A stretch of DNA of 64,000 nucleotides from Consotaella aegiceratis (GTDB lineage Bacteria; Pseudomonadota; Alphaproteobacteria; Rhizobiales; Rhizobiaceae), in the NCBI RefSeq assembly GCF_036541425.1, contig NZ_JAZHFT010000007.1, positions 62,001-126,000 of the forward strand. Direction: 5' to 3'. Every line of letters starts with the position of its first letter. Position 1 is the stretch's first letter. The translations under genes were made by a program, and so were the position numbers. A model generated the notes under the pieces. The model ran no database searches and was not told the origin of the DNA. It was given only the letters and a program-made list of their open reading frames with translations. Below, in pieces: positions 44,582 to 53,832 of the stretch.

Positions 44582-45865
44582 ATGTCGATGTCGGAAAATC
44601 CCGGGCCAGCGGAACAGCTGCTGGCTCTCGAGCCGATCGCCATGGTCGCGCTGGAGGCCGGGCGGATGCTGATGGTGAGCGGCGGCAAGGCCGCCGTGGT
44701 GCGTCAAGGCATGACCTTGATCGCGCGCGGGCTGGGCGCCCGGCGGACCGACATCCGCGTCGGCTTCGCCTCGATCGCGGTGACGGTGGGCGACGGATCG
44801 CGCACCATCACGCGCATGTTGGATTTCGGCGCGCATGGGGTGAACATGCGGCTGAACCACGCCCTGCGCGAACTGTGCATCCGGGTCCATCGCGGCGGCA
44901 TGACCTGTGCCGAAACGGGGCAGGCCCTGGCCGCTCTGGAGAAGGATCTGCCGCGCTATCCCGTGGCGGCGCTCTGCCTGGCTGCGGGTATCGCCTGCGC
45001 CTCGTTCGGCCGGCTGCTCGGTACCGATTGGAGCGCCTTCGTCCCGGTCCTGGTCGCCGGCGCGATCGGCCAGTGGATCCGCCTGCTTTTGATCCGGCAC
45101 GGCGTCAACGGCTTCGTCACGACGGGGCTGGTGGCGTTCACGGCTTCGGCGCTGGCCGGACTCCTGTCGGGGCTCGTCGGCAGCGGCATGGTGCAGATCG
45201 CGATGAGCGCGGCGGTCCTCATGCTGGTGCCGGGCGTTCCGGCGATCAACGCCCAGACCGACATCATGGAAGGGTTTCCGACGCTGGGCAGCGCCCGCGC
45301 GGTGAGCGTCTTCATGGTCCTGGTGTTTCTGACCGTCGGTATCGGCGCGACCCGCATTCTGCTCGGCGGCATGGGGCTGCAACTGGACCCGTTGAGCCAC
45401 GGCATCGCCCATCAGATGTTGTTCGGCGCCATCGCGGCCGCCGGGTTCGGCGTGCTGTTCAATTTCGAAGGCGTGACGCTGATCTGGGCGGGTCTGGCGG
45501 GCGCCATCGCCCTGGGCGTTCGCACTGCCGGCCTGGAGGCTGGATGGGCACTGGAGGCCGCGTCCTTTGCCGCTGCGGCTGCGGTCGCCGTCACGGTCGA
45601 ACTGGCGGACACGGTGCCGGTGGACATCCGCCGGGCCGGCAACGCGCTGGCGGTGGCCGGCTGCATTCCGATGATTCCGGGCAGCGCCGCGGCGCACTGG
45701 ATCATCGGCCTGTTCGAGATGACCGCGACGACCGCCGCCGAGGCCGATCAGATGCTCCTGACGATCATGCAGAGCGGACTGACGGTGATCTTTACGATCG
45801 GCGCCATCGGCGCCGGCCTGACGATCGTCGCCTCGCTGCTGCGCCGCCCGGATTTTCCGAAATAG
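44582..45865 (+). CDS. ThrE-type threonine/serine exporter family protein
   Basis: The 427-residue protein joins an N-terminal DUF1212-like half (MLMVSGGKAAVVRQGM and then a helix bundle, with PGVPAINAQTDIMEG) to a C-terminal DUF3815-like half ending with GCIPMIPGSAAAHW. About ten helices are predicted. This fused form resembles ThrE of Corynebacterium and the split YjjP/YjjB proteins, which export threonine/serine or succinate. The specific substrate cannot be read. It is convergent with luxI. Confidence 0.88.
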   Translation: MSMSENPGPAEQLLALEPIAMVALEAGRMLMVSGGKAAVVRQGMTLIARGLGARRTDIRVGFASIAVTVGDGSRTITRMLDFGAHGVNMRLNHALRELCIRVHRGGMTCAETGQALAALEKDLPRYPVAALCLAAGIACASFGRLLGTDWSAFVPVLVAGAIGQWIRLLLIRHGVNGFVTTGLVAFTASALAGLLSGLVGSGMVQIAMSAAVLMLVPGVPAINAQTDIMEGFPTLGSARAVSVFMVLVFLTVGIGATRILLGGMGLQLDPLSHGIAHQMLFGAIAAAGFGVLFNFEGVTLIWAGLAGAIALGVRTAGLEAGWALEAASFAAAAAVAVTVELADTVPVDIRRAGNALAVAGCIPMIPGSAAAHWIIGLFEMTATTAAEADQMLLTIMQSGLTVIFTIGAIGAGLTIVASLLRRPDFPK

Positions 45866-45940
45866 CAGCGATCGCCATGCCGTCAGGATGTGCCGGGGCC
45901 GGCCGCGCTGTCCGGCCGGAACCCCGATGCGGGATCGGTG

Positions 45941-46600
45941 CTACGCGGCGGCCGCAACGTTCGGCAAGGCCTCGCGAGGATCGGCAAGCACCGGGCCGCG
46001 GACGCCGGCCCGCACCCGCATACGCTCGCAGATGTCTTCGGCGATGTGGAAGATGCCGGCATAGACCGGCCGCTCGCCGAAACGGCTGCTGCTGCCCAAC
46101 ACCGTCAGTTCGGCGCCGGCCCGCCGGTAGATCCTGAACATCGCCGCATCGAAGTTGGCGACGATGCCTTCGATACCGCTCTTGATCGCGAACTCGCCGC
46201 AGCCGATGAGCATCAAGGACGAGATGCTCGCGGCGGTCGCGGCGCCCTGGGGCATCGTTTCCAGCAAGTCCTCGTCGATGCAGAAGCGGGTGCACTCCCA
46301 GATCGTCGGCGAAGAGAACTGGGCATCGTCGCCCATCGTCTCGGAAAAGGTATCGGTGATGAGCGTGGGGCCCGACGTCGGCAGGAAACGCGCGCTGGCC
46401 AGCACCTCGCGCTTCGAATCGTCCAGCATGATCAGGTAGACCGGGCTCATCTCGTCGTACTGGTCTTTCTCAAGTCCATCGACGACCTGAACGTCCCATC
46501 CCAACTTGTCGTGGAATACCCGCGCCCGGAGGCGAAACATCTTTTCCAGGATGCCGGCATTTTCTGCAAACTGATACGGCTCTAGCAAGGTGAGCATCAT
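45941..46600 (-). CDS. Acyl-homoserine lactone synthase, LuxI family
   Basis: AAGGAG upstream supports the ATG at 46600 (or the next one at 46597); the product has 219 residues. Conserved LuxI residues are visible: Arg and Phe in FRLRARVFHDKLGW, Trp, the acidic pair in EKDQYD, RFLP, and Glu/Arg in WECTRFCID. It joins an acyl-ACP to S-adenosylmethionine to make an AHL signal. It lies 99 nt after the LuxR gene on the same strand. Confidence 0.95.
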   Translation of the reverse strand: MMLTLLEPYQFAENAGILEKMFRLRARVFHDKLGWDVQVVDGLEKDQYDEMSPVYLIMLDDSKREVLASARFLPTSGPTLITDTFSETMGDDAQFSSPTIWECTRFCIDEDLLETMPQGAATAASISSLMLIGCGEFAIKSGIEGIVANFDAAMFRIYRRAGAELTVLGSSSRFGERPVYAGIFHIAEDICERMRVRAGVRGPVLADPREALPNVAAAA

Positions 46601-46699
46601 CTTCTCCTTCTTGAGGGTGAGACGATTATTCACGCTTACCAATGCCCTGCTCAACGCCCACAGATTGGCGCGCGAGATTGAGGGCTGGCGGGCTCGGAT

Positions 46700-47434
46700 T
46701 CAGGTTCGAAAGTGCGACTGGTCGCCGAGGAGCCCCAGCGTCGTCGCCTTGAAGACGGCCTGGGCCATGGTCGCGCAGCCGAGTTTCAGCCGCCCGGACT
46801 TCAGATACGAGCGCACCGTGTGCTGCGACAGGCCGAGGATCAGGGCGATGTCGAACACGTCCTTGCCCTGGGCAATCCAGCGCAGGCACTCCAATTCGCG
46901 CGCCGCGAGGCGGACGCTGGCGTCCGAATGAAGATGTTTGCCGCTTTCCTTGTGAAGCAGGTTGGCGGTCTCGATGAGATCAGCCAGATTGGCCTTCTTG
47001 TAGGCCGCCCAGGCTTCGCCCCCCATGTCGCTGCAGATCGAGAACAGGCCGCGGCGGGCCGTCTTGTCCGTCACGGGGATCGACAGTCCGCTGCGTCCCA
47101 CGCCGTGCTGCAAGGCGTCCTGGAAAAAGGTCATCTGCTCGGGGCCGGAGATCCTCAGTTCGGACCAGTCGAACGGCAAGGAGCGCTGGAAGCCTTCGCG
47201 AACCACCGGGTCCACCGCAATGTAGCCCTGCTGAAGATACTGCTTGATCCACGCCGCATCGTAGGTGACCTGCACGTAGGGGTCGTGGTCGGGCGCTGCG
47301 CCGGCGCGGGCCGAGTGATAGGCAACATGCTTCAGACCGAAGAGGTCGCGAAGCTCGTAAAGCGTTCTCTCGAAATCCGCGGCATCTTCCACGCAACGGT
47401 AGATACGCACGCGCCGTTCGTTGAAGTCGACCAT
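46700..47434 (-). CDS. LuxR-family quorum-sensing regulator
   Basis: The ATG at 47434 (MVDFNERR) gives 244 residues; another ATG lies 9 nt upstream. The N-terminal AHL-binding domain contains AAWIKQYLQQGYIAVDPVV and SLPFDW, which hold the conserved Trp, Tyr, Asp-Pro and Trp of the signal pocket. The C-terminal HTH reads LAARELECLRWIAQGKD, IALILGLSQHTVRSYL and MAQAVFKA. It should respond to the signal made by the downstream luxI gene. No well-matched 20-bp lux box was found upstream. Confidence 0.93.
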   Translation of the reverse strand: MVDFNERRVRIYRCVEDAADFERTLYELRDLFGLKHVAYHSARAGAAPDHDPYVQVTYDAAWIKQYLQQGYIAVDPVVREGFQRSLPFDWSELRISGPEQMTFFQDALQHGVGRSGLSIPVTDKTARRGLFSICSDMGGEAWAAYKKANLADLIETANLLHKESGKHLHSDASVRLAARELECLRWIAQGKDVFDIALILGLSQHTVRSYLKSGRLKLGCATMAQAVFKATTLGLLGDQSHFRT

Positions 47435-47920
47435 ATTCAACATCGTTTCTGCAAGGCTTCCCGACTGCCGTCGGGCGAGGTTCGCACGACCGACTTCGCG
47501 TCGATCGTCACGCATCAACCCCGCCCCACGATAGCATAGTTCGAGTAGCCGACATTCGTTGGCTGTACAGTAGCGTCATTCGACTTGCCACCCAAATATG
47601 CGGGTATTTCATCAAGTTCGGCTCTCCGCTAGGCTTGTATTGTCAAAATATGAAATTTGCACCCTCTAGTTGGATCTCGATCAATGCTTTGCAATTTTCT
47701 AGGGAAAAGAAGAAGTCGGCTTTTTGAATAGCTTTTCGCTTAATATGTTCGTTACAACTATTAGAAGATGCGGACGATGGGGCGTGGGTCTTTTGCTGGA
47801 CGCGAATCGGATCGGAGTGCAATCGTCGGCTCGACGGCAACCTCTGGTGATCGGACAATGCGGCGGCAAATGGACGTCGGTGTGGCATGCCGGTCGGGAC
47901 AATCGGTCGGGGCATAGACG
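47435..47920. other. Intergenic region upstream of luxR, AT-rich
   Basis: 486 bp, clearly richer in A+T than the rest. It includes the palindrome CTGTACAG (47563-47570) and an interrupted repeat ACCC-N8-GGGT (47590-47605), either of which could be a regulator site. No gene-like frame was accepted here. Confidence 0.45.
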
Positions 47921-48868
47921 ATGAGTGGCGGACCCAATGCCCCGGCCGCCGCGCCGAAAAAAACCATGCCGATTCCCTCCCGTCGTTCGTCCATAGCCAT
48001 GGCTGGCTGCAGCCGCGACGCGCCCGAGGCGGATCTGGCCGCAGCCATCGAGCATGGCGAGTTCGTGCTCCACTATCAGCCCGTCATCGACATCCGCCGC
48101 GGCGAGCCGGTCGGGGCCGAAGCTTTGATCCGTTGGGTTCATCCCCAGCGCGGACTGTTGACGCCGGCAAGCTTCATCCCGCTGGCGGAGGCCACCTCGC
48201 TGATCCACGAGGTCGGTCGCTGGACCATCGCCGCCGCCTGCGCCCAGGTGCGGGAATGGGAAAACAACGACTTGCGCGGCCTGAAGATCTCGATCAACGC
48301 TTCGGGCCGGGAATTTTCCAATCCGCGTTTTCTCAAGTCGCTTGTCTCCGCGCTGGAGGCCAATGAGGTCGGCGCCCGTCAGATCGAGATCGAGCTAACC
48401 GAGACCGCATATCTGGAGGATACGGTCTATGTGCGTACGGCGATCGCCCGCCTGCACGAACTCGGCGTCTCGATCGCGCTGGACGATTTCGGCCGCGCCT
48501 ATTCGAGCTTCTCCTATCTGAAGAATTTTCATGCCGACAAGATCAAGATCGATCGCGAGTTCGTCGATCAGGTTCATCGCCATCGCATTTCGCAGGTGAT
48601 CTGCCACAGTATCATCGATCTGGCCCGGCAACTGGGCATGCAGGTCCAGGCCGAAGGCGTGGAGATGGCGGAAGAAGTGCAGCATCTGGCCGATGCCGGC
48701 TGCCACCTGTTCCAGGGCTACTACTTCTCCAATCCGCTGCCGGCGGACGCCTTTCAGCGCCGGATCGAGACCTTGCGCCGGGACGGCGTCCCCGCTTTCG
48801 GGTCGATTAAGGCGCAGCCCGGCTTGCAGATCGTGTCCTCGGCCGAACGAGCCACACCCCTCTCGTAA
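47921..48868 (+). CDS. EAL-domain cyclic-di-GMP phosphodiesterase
   Basis: The 315-residue protein has an EAL domain from about residue 36 to 290 and no transmembrane or sensor part. Key segments: EALIRWVHP, INASGREF, IEIELTETAYLED, LDDFGRAYSSFSYL, KIKIDREF and AEGVE. The catalytic acidic residues and Lys are present; loop 6 (DDFGRAYSS for DDFGTGYSS) is slightly altered, so reduced activity is possible. It is divergent from luxR, which suggests quorum-sensing control of cyclic-di-GMP (inference). Confidence 0.9.
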   Translation: MSGGPNAPAAAPKKTMPIPSRRSSIAMAGCSRDAPEADLAAAIEHGEFVLHYQPVIDIRRGEPVGAEALIRWVHPQRGLLTPASFIPLAEATSLIHEVGRWTIAAACAQVREWENNDLRGLKISINASGREFSNPRFLKSLVSALEANEVGARQIEIELTETAYLEDTVYVRTAIARLHELGVSIALDDFGRAYSSFSYLKNFHADKIKIDREFVDQVHRHRISQVICHSIIDLARQLGMQVQAEGVEMAEEVQHLADAGCHLFQGYYFSNPLPADAFQRRIETLRRDGVPAFGSIKAQPGLQIVSSAERATPLS

Positions 48869-49033
48869 CCGTGTCATCGTCCGCGACGGCTGATAGCAAC
48901 CGTGAAGTCGATCTCTTGCGCTGATGCAGGGATAAGGTGCTTATCCAAGAAAGCGGACGATGTGCGGGGTGTCGAGCCTGCAACCATCGGCAAGGCCGCT
49001 TCGTCGTGCAGAGACCCTTTGTGAAGCCGGCCG

Positions 49034-49933
49034 CTATTTCTTCGAGGACTGTCGGACGTGCCCCGGAACGACCAGCGAGGTCAGCCGGCTGTGCAAGGTC
49101 TCGATCCGCGACAGCCGCTCCACGGCCGGTTCGCCGATCTCCTGGCCGGCGGCCGAGCAGATATAGTTGATCAGGCTCATCGGCGCGGCGTAGCTGTCGA
49201 ACAGGCTGTGACCGCGATTGTGGGACCGCAAGGTGACGGTGGCCAGTTGGGCGGTGCGCGCTGCCGTCATGTCGGCGATCAGAACCGAGGGCGTCCCGAC
49301 CTCGGCAGCGAGCGTCAGCACTTCGCGCAGGACCGCCGGACGGCGCCGGAAGCCGACGACGAGAAGGGCATCCTCCGGCGACAGGCTGGCCAAATCCTCG
49401 CCCAGCGACATGCCGGCCAGCGGCAGCAGCGGCACGTCCGGCTTGACGTGGATCAGCAGGGCTCGGGCGTAGGAAGCCAGCGCCATCGAGTTGCGGAAGC
49501 CCAGCACCCAGACCTTTCGCGCCGCGACAAGGATGCGGATCGCTTCGGCAAGGTCCTGCTCCTTCAGCATTTCGGCGGTGCGGGTCAGGTTCTGCAGGTC
49601 CTGGGCGACGTGCAGGCCGAAATTGCCCTGGGCCACGCGCTCACGGCCGATGCCGGTCAGTTCGTAGAGCGGCGAGCCCCATCCTTCGGCACGGCGCGCA
49701 TGCAGCCGTGCCTCGCTATAGCTCGGATAGCCGAGCCGCTTGAAGAAGCGGGCGGCGGTCGCGTTCGAGGTCTTGGCCCGCTCCGCCAATTCGCCGGCCG
49801 TGAAGCTCGACAAATTGGCCTGCGCCTCCAGGACGACGGAGGCGAGCCGTCGTTCGCTAGCGGTCAACTCGTCGTAAACCGCCATGATGCGAACGTCGAT
49901 CGGGCGCGTGTCAGCCTCGCGATACGAATCCAT
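49034..49933 (-). CDS. RpiR/MurR-family regulator (HTH plus SIS domain)
   Basis: From the ATG at 49933 (after GAGGACAGG) it has 299 residues. The N-terminal HTH of RpiR type includes YDELTASERRLASVVLE and ELAERAKTSNATAARFFKRL. A C-terminal SIS (sugar isomerase) domain has VLGFRNSMALASYARALL and LLVVGFRRRPAVL. The family binds phosphosugars, or in MurR N-acetylmuramic acid 6-phosphate. It lies just downstream (on the same strand) of a dipeptidase gene in a peptide-uptake locus, pointing to cell-wall peptide or sugar control (inference). Confidence 0.88.
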   Translation of the reverse strand: MDSYREADTRPIDVRIMAVYDELTASERRLASVVLEAQANLSSFTAGELAERAKTSNATAARFFKRLGYPSYSEARLHARRAEGWGSPLYELTGIGRERVAQGNFGLHVAQDLQNLTRTAEMLKEQDLAEAIRILVAARKVWVLGFRNSMALASYARALLIHVKPDVPLLPLAGMSLGEDLASLSPEDALLVVGFRRRPAVLREVLTLAAEVGTPSVLIADMTAARTAQLATVTLRSHNRGHSLFDSYAAPMSLINYICSAAGQEIGEPAVERLSRIETLHSRLTSLVVPGHVRQSSKK

Positions 49934-50108
49934 GCCTGTCCTCACGGGTTTGCAGGCATAGCCGTATATGAAAAAAATCTTCCATACCACCTCGCTCCGT
50001 CTTGAACACGGCATGAAGTGTGATCGGCAAGTCGTTGGCGGACGATCTGTTTCTTCAATGTCCGGTAAGCGTCAGGCAGAGGCTCCCGATGCCGCGAGAC
50101 CGACCTGC

Positions 50109-51167
50109 TCAGGCCTTCCAGGTGCGCTCGAAAACGCTCAGCCAGTTGCGGTGGGCGAGCTTTTCCATGAGATCCGCACTGTAGCCGTGGCTCTCCATCG
50201 CCTCGAACAGGGCGGGCAGTCCGGCGGCGTCGCCGATCGGACGCGGGATGACGGCGCCATCGAAATCGGAGCCCAGGGCCACGCCGTCCTCACCCAGCCG
50301 CTCGATCAGCGCATCGAGATGCGCCAGCATCACGTCGAGGCCGGTATCGGCATCCATGCTGCCGTCGGGGCGCAGGAAGGCGGTGGCGAAGTTGAGCCCG
50401 ACGACGCCCTTGGACGCCGCGACGGCGTCGAGTTGCGCATCCGTCAGATTGCGGCTCACCGGGCAAAGCGCGTGCACGTTGGAGTGGGTGGCGACCAGCG
50501 GCGCATCGGACAGCTCCGCGACCTCCCAGAATCCCTTCTCGTTGAGGTGCGAGAGGTCGAGCATGATGCCCAGCTCGTTGCAGCGCGCGACGAGCGCCTT
50601 GCCCGCGTCCGTCAGCCCCGGCCCGGTGTCGGGCGAGGAGGGATAGGCCATCGGCACGCCGTGCGCGAAGATGTTCGGGCGGCTCCAGACCATGCCGATC
50701 GAACGCAGCCCGGCGGCATGCAGCACGTCGAGCATGGTCAGATCCTCGTCGATCGCCTCCGCGCCCTCGATGTGAAGCACGGCGGCCATGGCATTGTTCT
50801 GCCAGGCGGCGCGGATGTCCGAGACGCTGCGGCAAACCTTGAGGCGACCGCCCGAGGCGCGCTCCAGGCGGAACAGGATCGCCGCCATGCCGATCGTCGC
50901 GGCTTCGGCGACGGCCTGCTCCAGGGGGGCGGGCAGCGGCAGTGCATAATTGCCGGCGCTCATCGCTTCCATTTTGAAGGCGCCGCGTGGCGAGGGCGGA
51001 AAGATGGCGAAGAGACCGCCGCGCAGACGGCCCCTGGCGGCTTTCTCCAAGTCGATGTGCCCCTTCGCGCCGCCATCGAGGAAGGTCTGGAATGCGTCGG
51101 TGCCGCTTTCTTCGAAGAGGCGCAGGAGGCTGTCGTTGTGGCCATCGAAAACGAGGGGTGTGGGCAT
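50109..51167 (-). CDS. Membrane dipeptidase (peptidase M19)
   Basis: The 352-residue binuclear-zinc hydrolase has FDGHNDSLLRLFE (His-Asp ligands), HIEGAEAID (bridging Glu), SHLNEKGFWEV, ATHSNVHALCP (His ligands) and ALGSDFDG (Asp). This is the renal-dipeptidase family, with substrates including L,D- and some D,D-dipeptides. No signal peptide is visible, so it is likely cytoplasmic. It lies 87 nt after the last ABC gene on the same strand and probably digests peptides brought in by that transporter. Confidence 0.92.
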   Translation of the reverse strand: MPTPLVFDGHNDSLLRLFEESGTDAFQTFLDGGAKGHIDLEKAARGRLRGGLFAIFPPSPRGAFKMEAMSAGNYALPLPAPLEQAVAEAATIGMAAILFRLERASGGRLKVCRSVSDIRAAWQNNAMAAVLHIEGAEAIDEDLTMLDVLHAAGLRSIGMVWSRPNIFAHGVPMAYPSSPDTGPGLTDAGKALVARCNELGIMLDLSHLNEKGFWEVAELSDAPLVATHSNVHALCPVSRNLTDAQLDAVAASKGVVGLNFATAFLRPDGSMDADTGLDVMLAHLDALIERLGEDGVALGSDFDGAVIPRPIGDAAGLPALFEAMESHGYSADLMEKLAHRNWLSVFERTWKA

Positions 51168-51254
51168 CGTGAAATCCTTCGGACGATCGAACGGGCGGCT
51201 GGTGCGGAAGAGATGGAAGACGGGGGCCTGCGAAATCAGGGCAGGTCGGGAAGG

Positions 51255-52061
51255 CTAGCGGACATAGCCTTCGCTCGCCCGCAGGAGGGTGCGCGTATAG
51301 TCGAAGCGTACGGCATGAGCTTTCAGCGCATCGCGGTCAAGCTCCTCGATCGCCTCGCCGCCGCGCATGACGAGCAGCCGCTGACACATATGGTCGATCA
51401 CCGCGAGGTCGTGGCTGACCAGCACGAAGGTGAGCTTCTTTTCGGCCTGCACGCGCTGCAGCAGATTGAGAACTTCCGCCTGGATCGACGCATCGAGCGC
51501 GGAGGTCGGCTCGTCCAGAAGCAGAATCTCGGGCTCGACGATCAGGGCGCGTGCGATGGCGACCCGCTGCCGCTGGCCGCCGGAGAGCTGGTGCGGCAGC
51601 CGAAAGCGGAAGCGCGCGTCGAGCCCGACATCCGTCAACGCCTGTACGACGCGGTCCTCCCGGTCGGTAAACCGGTGGATCGCCAGCGGTTCGGACAGAA
51701 CGCGGTCGATGGTGTGGCGCGGGTGAAGCGAACCGAACGGATCCTGAAACACCATCTGGACGCACCGGGCAAACGCCTTGTCGCGCCATTCGCCCAGGCC
51801 TTGACCGTCGATCGAGATCTGGCCGCCGCTTGTCGGTGCGAGACCGCAGATCGCGCGCAACACCGTCGACTTGCCCGAACCGGATTCGCCGACGAGGCCG
51901 AACGACTCCTCGCGTTCCACGTCGAAGCTGACGCCGCGCACGGCCCTCACATGCTGGCGGCCGTTGCCGAAGACGACGCGGAGATCGCGCACCGACAATT
52001 TGGTTGGCTGACCGGCGCGAGCGGCGTCCGATGGGCGCGAAGCAACCGTGCTCATGCCCAT
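51255..52061 (-). CDS. Peptide ABC transporter ATP-binding protein (DppF/OppF type)
   Basis: About 268 residues; the start is 52061 or 52055, both near the ATGA overlap with the upstream gene. Walker A is GESGSGKST, signature LSGGQRQRVAIAR and Walker B ILLLDEPTSALD; VSHDLAVIDHMC is the H loop. The C-terminal extension of the oligopeptide subfamily is short. It pairs with the ATP-binding protein encoded just upstream. Confidence 0.93.
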   Translation of the reverse strand: MGMSTVASRPSDAARAGQPTKLSVRDLRVVFGNGRQHVRAVRGVSFDVEREESFGLVGESGSGKSTVLRAICGLAPTSGGQISIDGQGLGEWRDKAFARCVQMVFQDPFGSLHPRHTIDRVLSEPLAIHRFTDREDRVVQALTDVGLDARFRFRLPHQLSGGQRQRVAIARALIVEPEILLLDEPTSALDASIQAEVLNLLQRVQAEKKLTFVLVSHDLAVIDHMCQRLLVMRGGEAIEELDRDALKAHAVRFDYTRTLLRASEGYVR

Positions 52062-52903
52062 GCCTCGTCCCTCTGCAGCGTCGGCAGCGGCTCGCGCGCG
52101 CCGCCGATTTCTGGCAGGCAATGGAGCAGCCCTTGCGTGTAGGGATGCTTCGCCTCGCCCAGGCGGTCGGCCTCGATCTCCTCGACGATCCGGCCGAGAT
52201 ACATCACCAGGACGCGGTCGCAGAAGGTCGAGACGAGGCGAAGGTCATGGCTGATGAAGATCAGGCCCATGCCGCGGTCGCGCACCAGGTCGTCGAGGAT
52301 CTTCAAGACTTCGAGCTGTACGGTGACGTCCAGCGCGGAGGTGGGCTCGTCGGCGATCAACAGGTCGGGCCGCGGCACCAGCATCATGGCGATCATCACG
52401 CGCTGGCCCATGCCGCCGGACAATTCGTGCGGATAGGCCCGGAAGACGCGCTCGGGATCGCGGATCTGCACCTCTTCCAGCATCGCAAGCGCCCGCTTGG
52501 CGGCGGCGCGCTCGGACACGCGCTCGTGCACCTTCAGCGCTTCGACGAGTTGCCGGCCGACCCGCATCACCGGGTTGAGCGAGTATTTCGGGTCCTGCAT
52601 GATCATGGCGATGCGGCGGCCGCGAATGGCCCGCATCTGCCGCTCCGAAAGCCCCTGCAGCTCCTGCCCGTCGAGGGCGAGGCGATCGGCGGTGGCGATT
52701 CCCGGAGCGCGCACGAGGCGCAGGATGGCGCGGCCGGTCATCGACTTGCCGGAGCCTGATTCGCCGACGATGCCGACGCGCTCGCGTCCGACGGAAAAGG
52801 AGATGCCGCGCACCGCATCGACCGAGCCGTTCCGGGTGGCGAAGCGGACGGCGAGATTGCGGACGTCCAGAAGCGGAGTGGGCGAGGGGGGCTGAAGGCT
52901 CAT
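52052..52903 (-). CDS. Peptide ABC transporter ATP-binding protein (DppD/OppD type)
   Basis: The 283-residue protein has Walker A GESGSGKSM, signature LSGGMGQRVMIAMML, Walker B LLIADEPTSALD and FISHDLRLVS. The C-terminus carries YTQGLLHCLPEI, the oligopeptide-subfamily extension. The ATG at 52903 overlaps the upstream permease stop by 4 nt, and the stop overlaps the next gene, so the subunits are translationally coupled. Confidence 0.93.
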   Translation of the reverse strand: MSLQPPSPTPLLDVRNLAVRFATRNGSVDAVRGISFSVGRERVGIVGESGSGKSMTGRAILRLVRAPGIATADRLALDGQELQGLSERQMRAIRGRRIAMIMQDPKYSLNPVMRVGRQLVEALKVHERVSERAAAKRALAMLEEVQIRDPERVFRAYPHELSGGMGQRVMIAMMLVPRPDLLIADEPTSALDVTVQLEVLKILDDLVRDRGMGLIFISHDLRLVSTFCDRVLVMYLGRIVEEIEADRLGEAKHPYTQGLLHCLPEIGGAREPLPTLQRDEAWA

Positions 52904-53832
52904 TGCCGGTTGCCCCGCGGGTCGAGCACGTCGCGCAGGCCGTCGCCGAGCAGGTTGAAGCCGAGACTGACGGTCAGGATGGCGAGGCCGGGGATCGTGG
53001 CGACCCACCAATGGCTCAGGAGATACTGCCGGCCGGTGGAGATCATCGCGCCCCATTCGGCGAGCGGCGGTTGCGCGCCCAGGCCGAGGAAGCCGAGCCC
53101 GGCCGCCGTCAGGATGATGCCGGCCATGTCCAGCGTCACGCGGATGATCACCGAGCCGAGGCACATCGGCATGATGTGGCCGACGATGATGCGCAGCGTG
53201 CCAGCGCCCTGCAAACGGGCCGCCGCGATATAGTCGGAGCGCCGCACCGTCAGCGTCTCGGCCCTGGCGACGCGAGCATAGGGCGGCCACGCGGTGAGCG
53301 CGATGGCGAGCACCGCGTTGACAATGCCGGGACCGAGGGCCGCGACGAAGGCGAGCGCCAGGATGAGGCGCGGAAAGGCCAGGAAGATGTCGGTCAGGCG
53401 CATCAGGACGCGGTCGGTCCAGCCGCCCATGGTGCCGGCCACCGTGCCTATGATCAGGCCGAAGACCGGCGCCGTCACCGTGACCAGGGCGACGATGTAG
53501 AGCGTGACGCGGGCGCCATAGACGATGCGGCTCCAGATGTCGCGGCCCAGCTCGTCGGTGCCGAGCCAGTGACCTTGCCAACCCGGCGGATGCAGCCGGT
53601 CGGCCAGGTGCTGGACGTTAGGCGCGTGAGTGGCGATCAGCGGCGCGAACAGCGCCATCAGGACCAGGACGACGATGATCGTCAGCCCCACCATCGCCAG
53701 GAAGTTGCCGGAGAGGTCACTCCAGGCGTTCCAGGCGCTGATGCAGCGCGCATGCAGCCGTGAGGTCGGCGTGTCGGTGGTCAACCACGCGCGCCAGCCG
53801 CCGGTCTTCGTTTCGAGGCTGGTCGTGCTCAT
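52900..53832 (-). CDS. Peptide ABC transporter permease (DppC/OppC type)
   Basis: The 310-residue protein has an OppC-type N-terminal helix (about residues 45-67) and the periplasmic motif LGTDELGRDIWSRIVYGAR. A five-helix permease core follows with the EAA loop YIAAARLQGAGTLRIIVGH. It forms the membrane channel with the DppB-type permease encoded just upstream and overlaps both neighbours by 4 nt. Confidence 0.93.
   Translation of the reverse strand: MSTTSLETKTGGWRAWLTTDTPTSRLHARCISAWNAWSDLSGNFLAMVGLTIIVVLVLMALFAPLIATHAPNVQHLADRLHPPGWQGHWLGTDELGRDIWSRIVYGARVTLYIVALVTVTAPVFGLIIGTVAGTMGGWTDRVLMRLTDIFLAFPRLILALAFVAALGPGIVNAVLAIALTAWPPYARVARAETLTVRRSDYIAAARLQGAGTLRIIVGHIMPMCLGSVIIRVTLDMAGIILTAAGLGFLGLGAQPPLAEWGAMISTGRQYLLSHWWVATIPGLAILTVSLGFNLLGDGLRDVLDPRGNRQ

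Noticed and set aside
45897..45917. Terminator between thrE-type gene and luxI
   Set aside because: Only a 6-bp stem (GGCCGG/CCGGCC) with a 9-nt loop and no U run; too weak to call.
46631..46699. Lux box upstream of luxI (CTGTGGGCGTTGAGCAG on the minus strand)
   Set aside because: CTG and CAG arms are 11 nt apart in place of 10 and the inner bases do not pair; one imperfect match is not enough.
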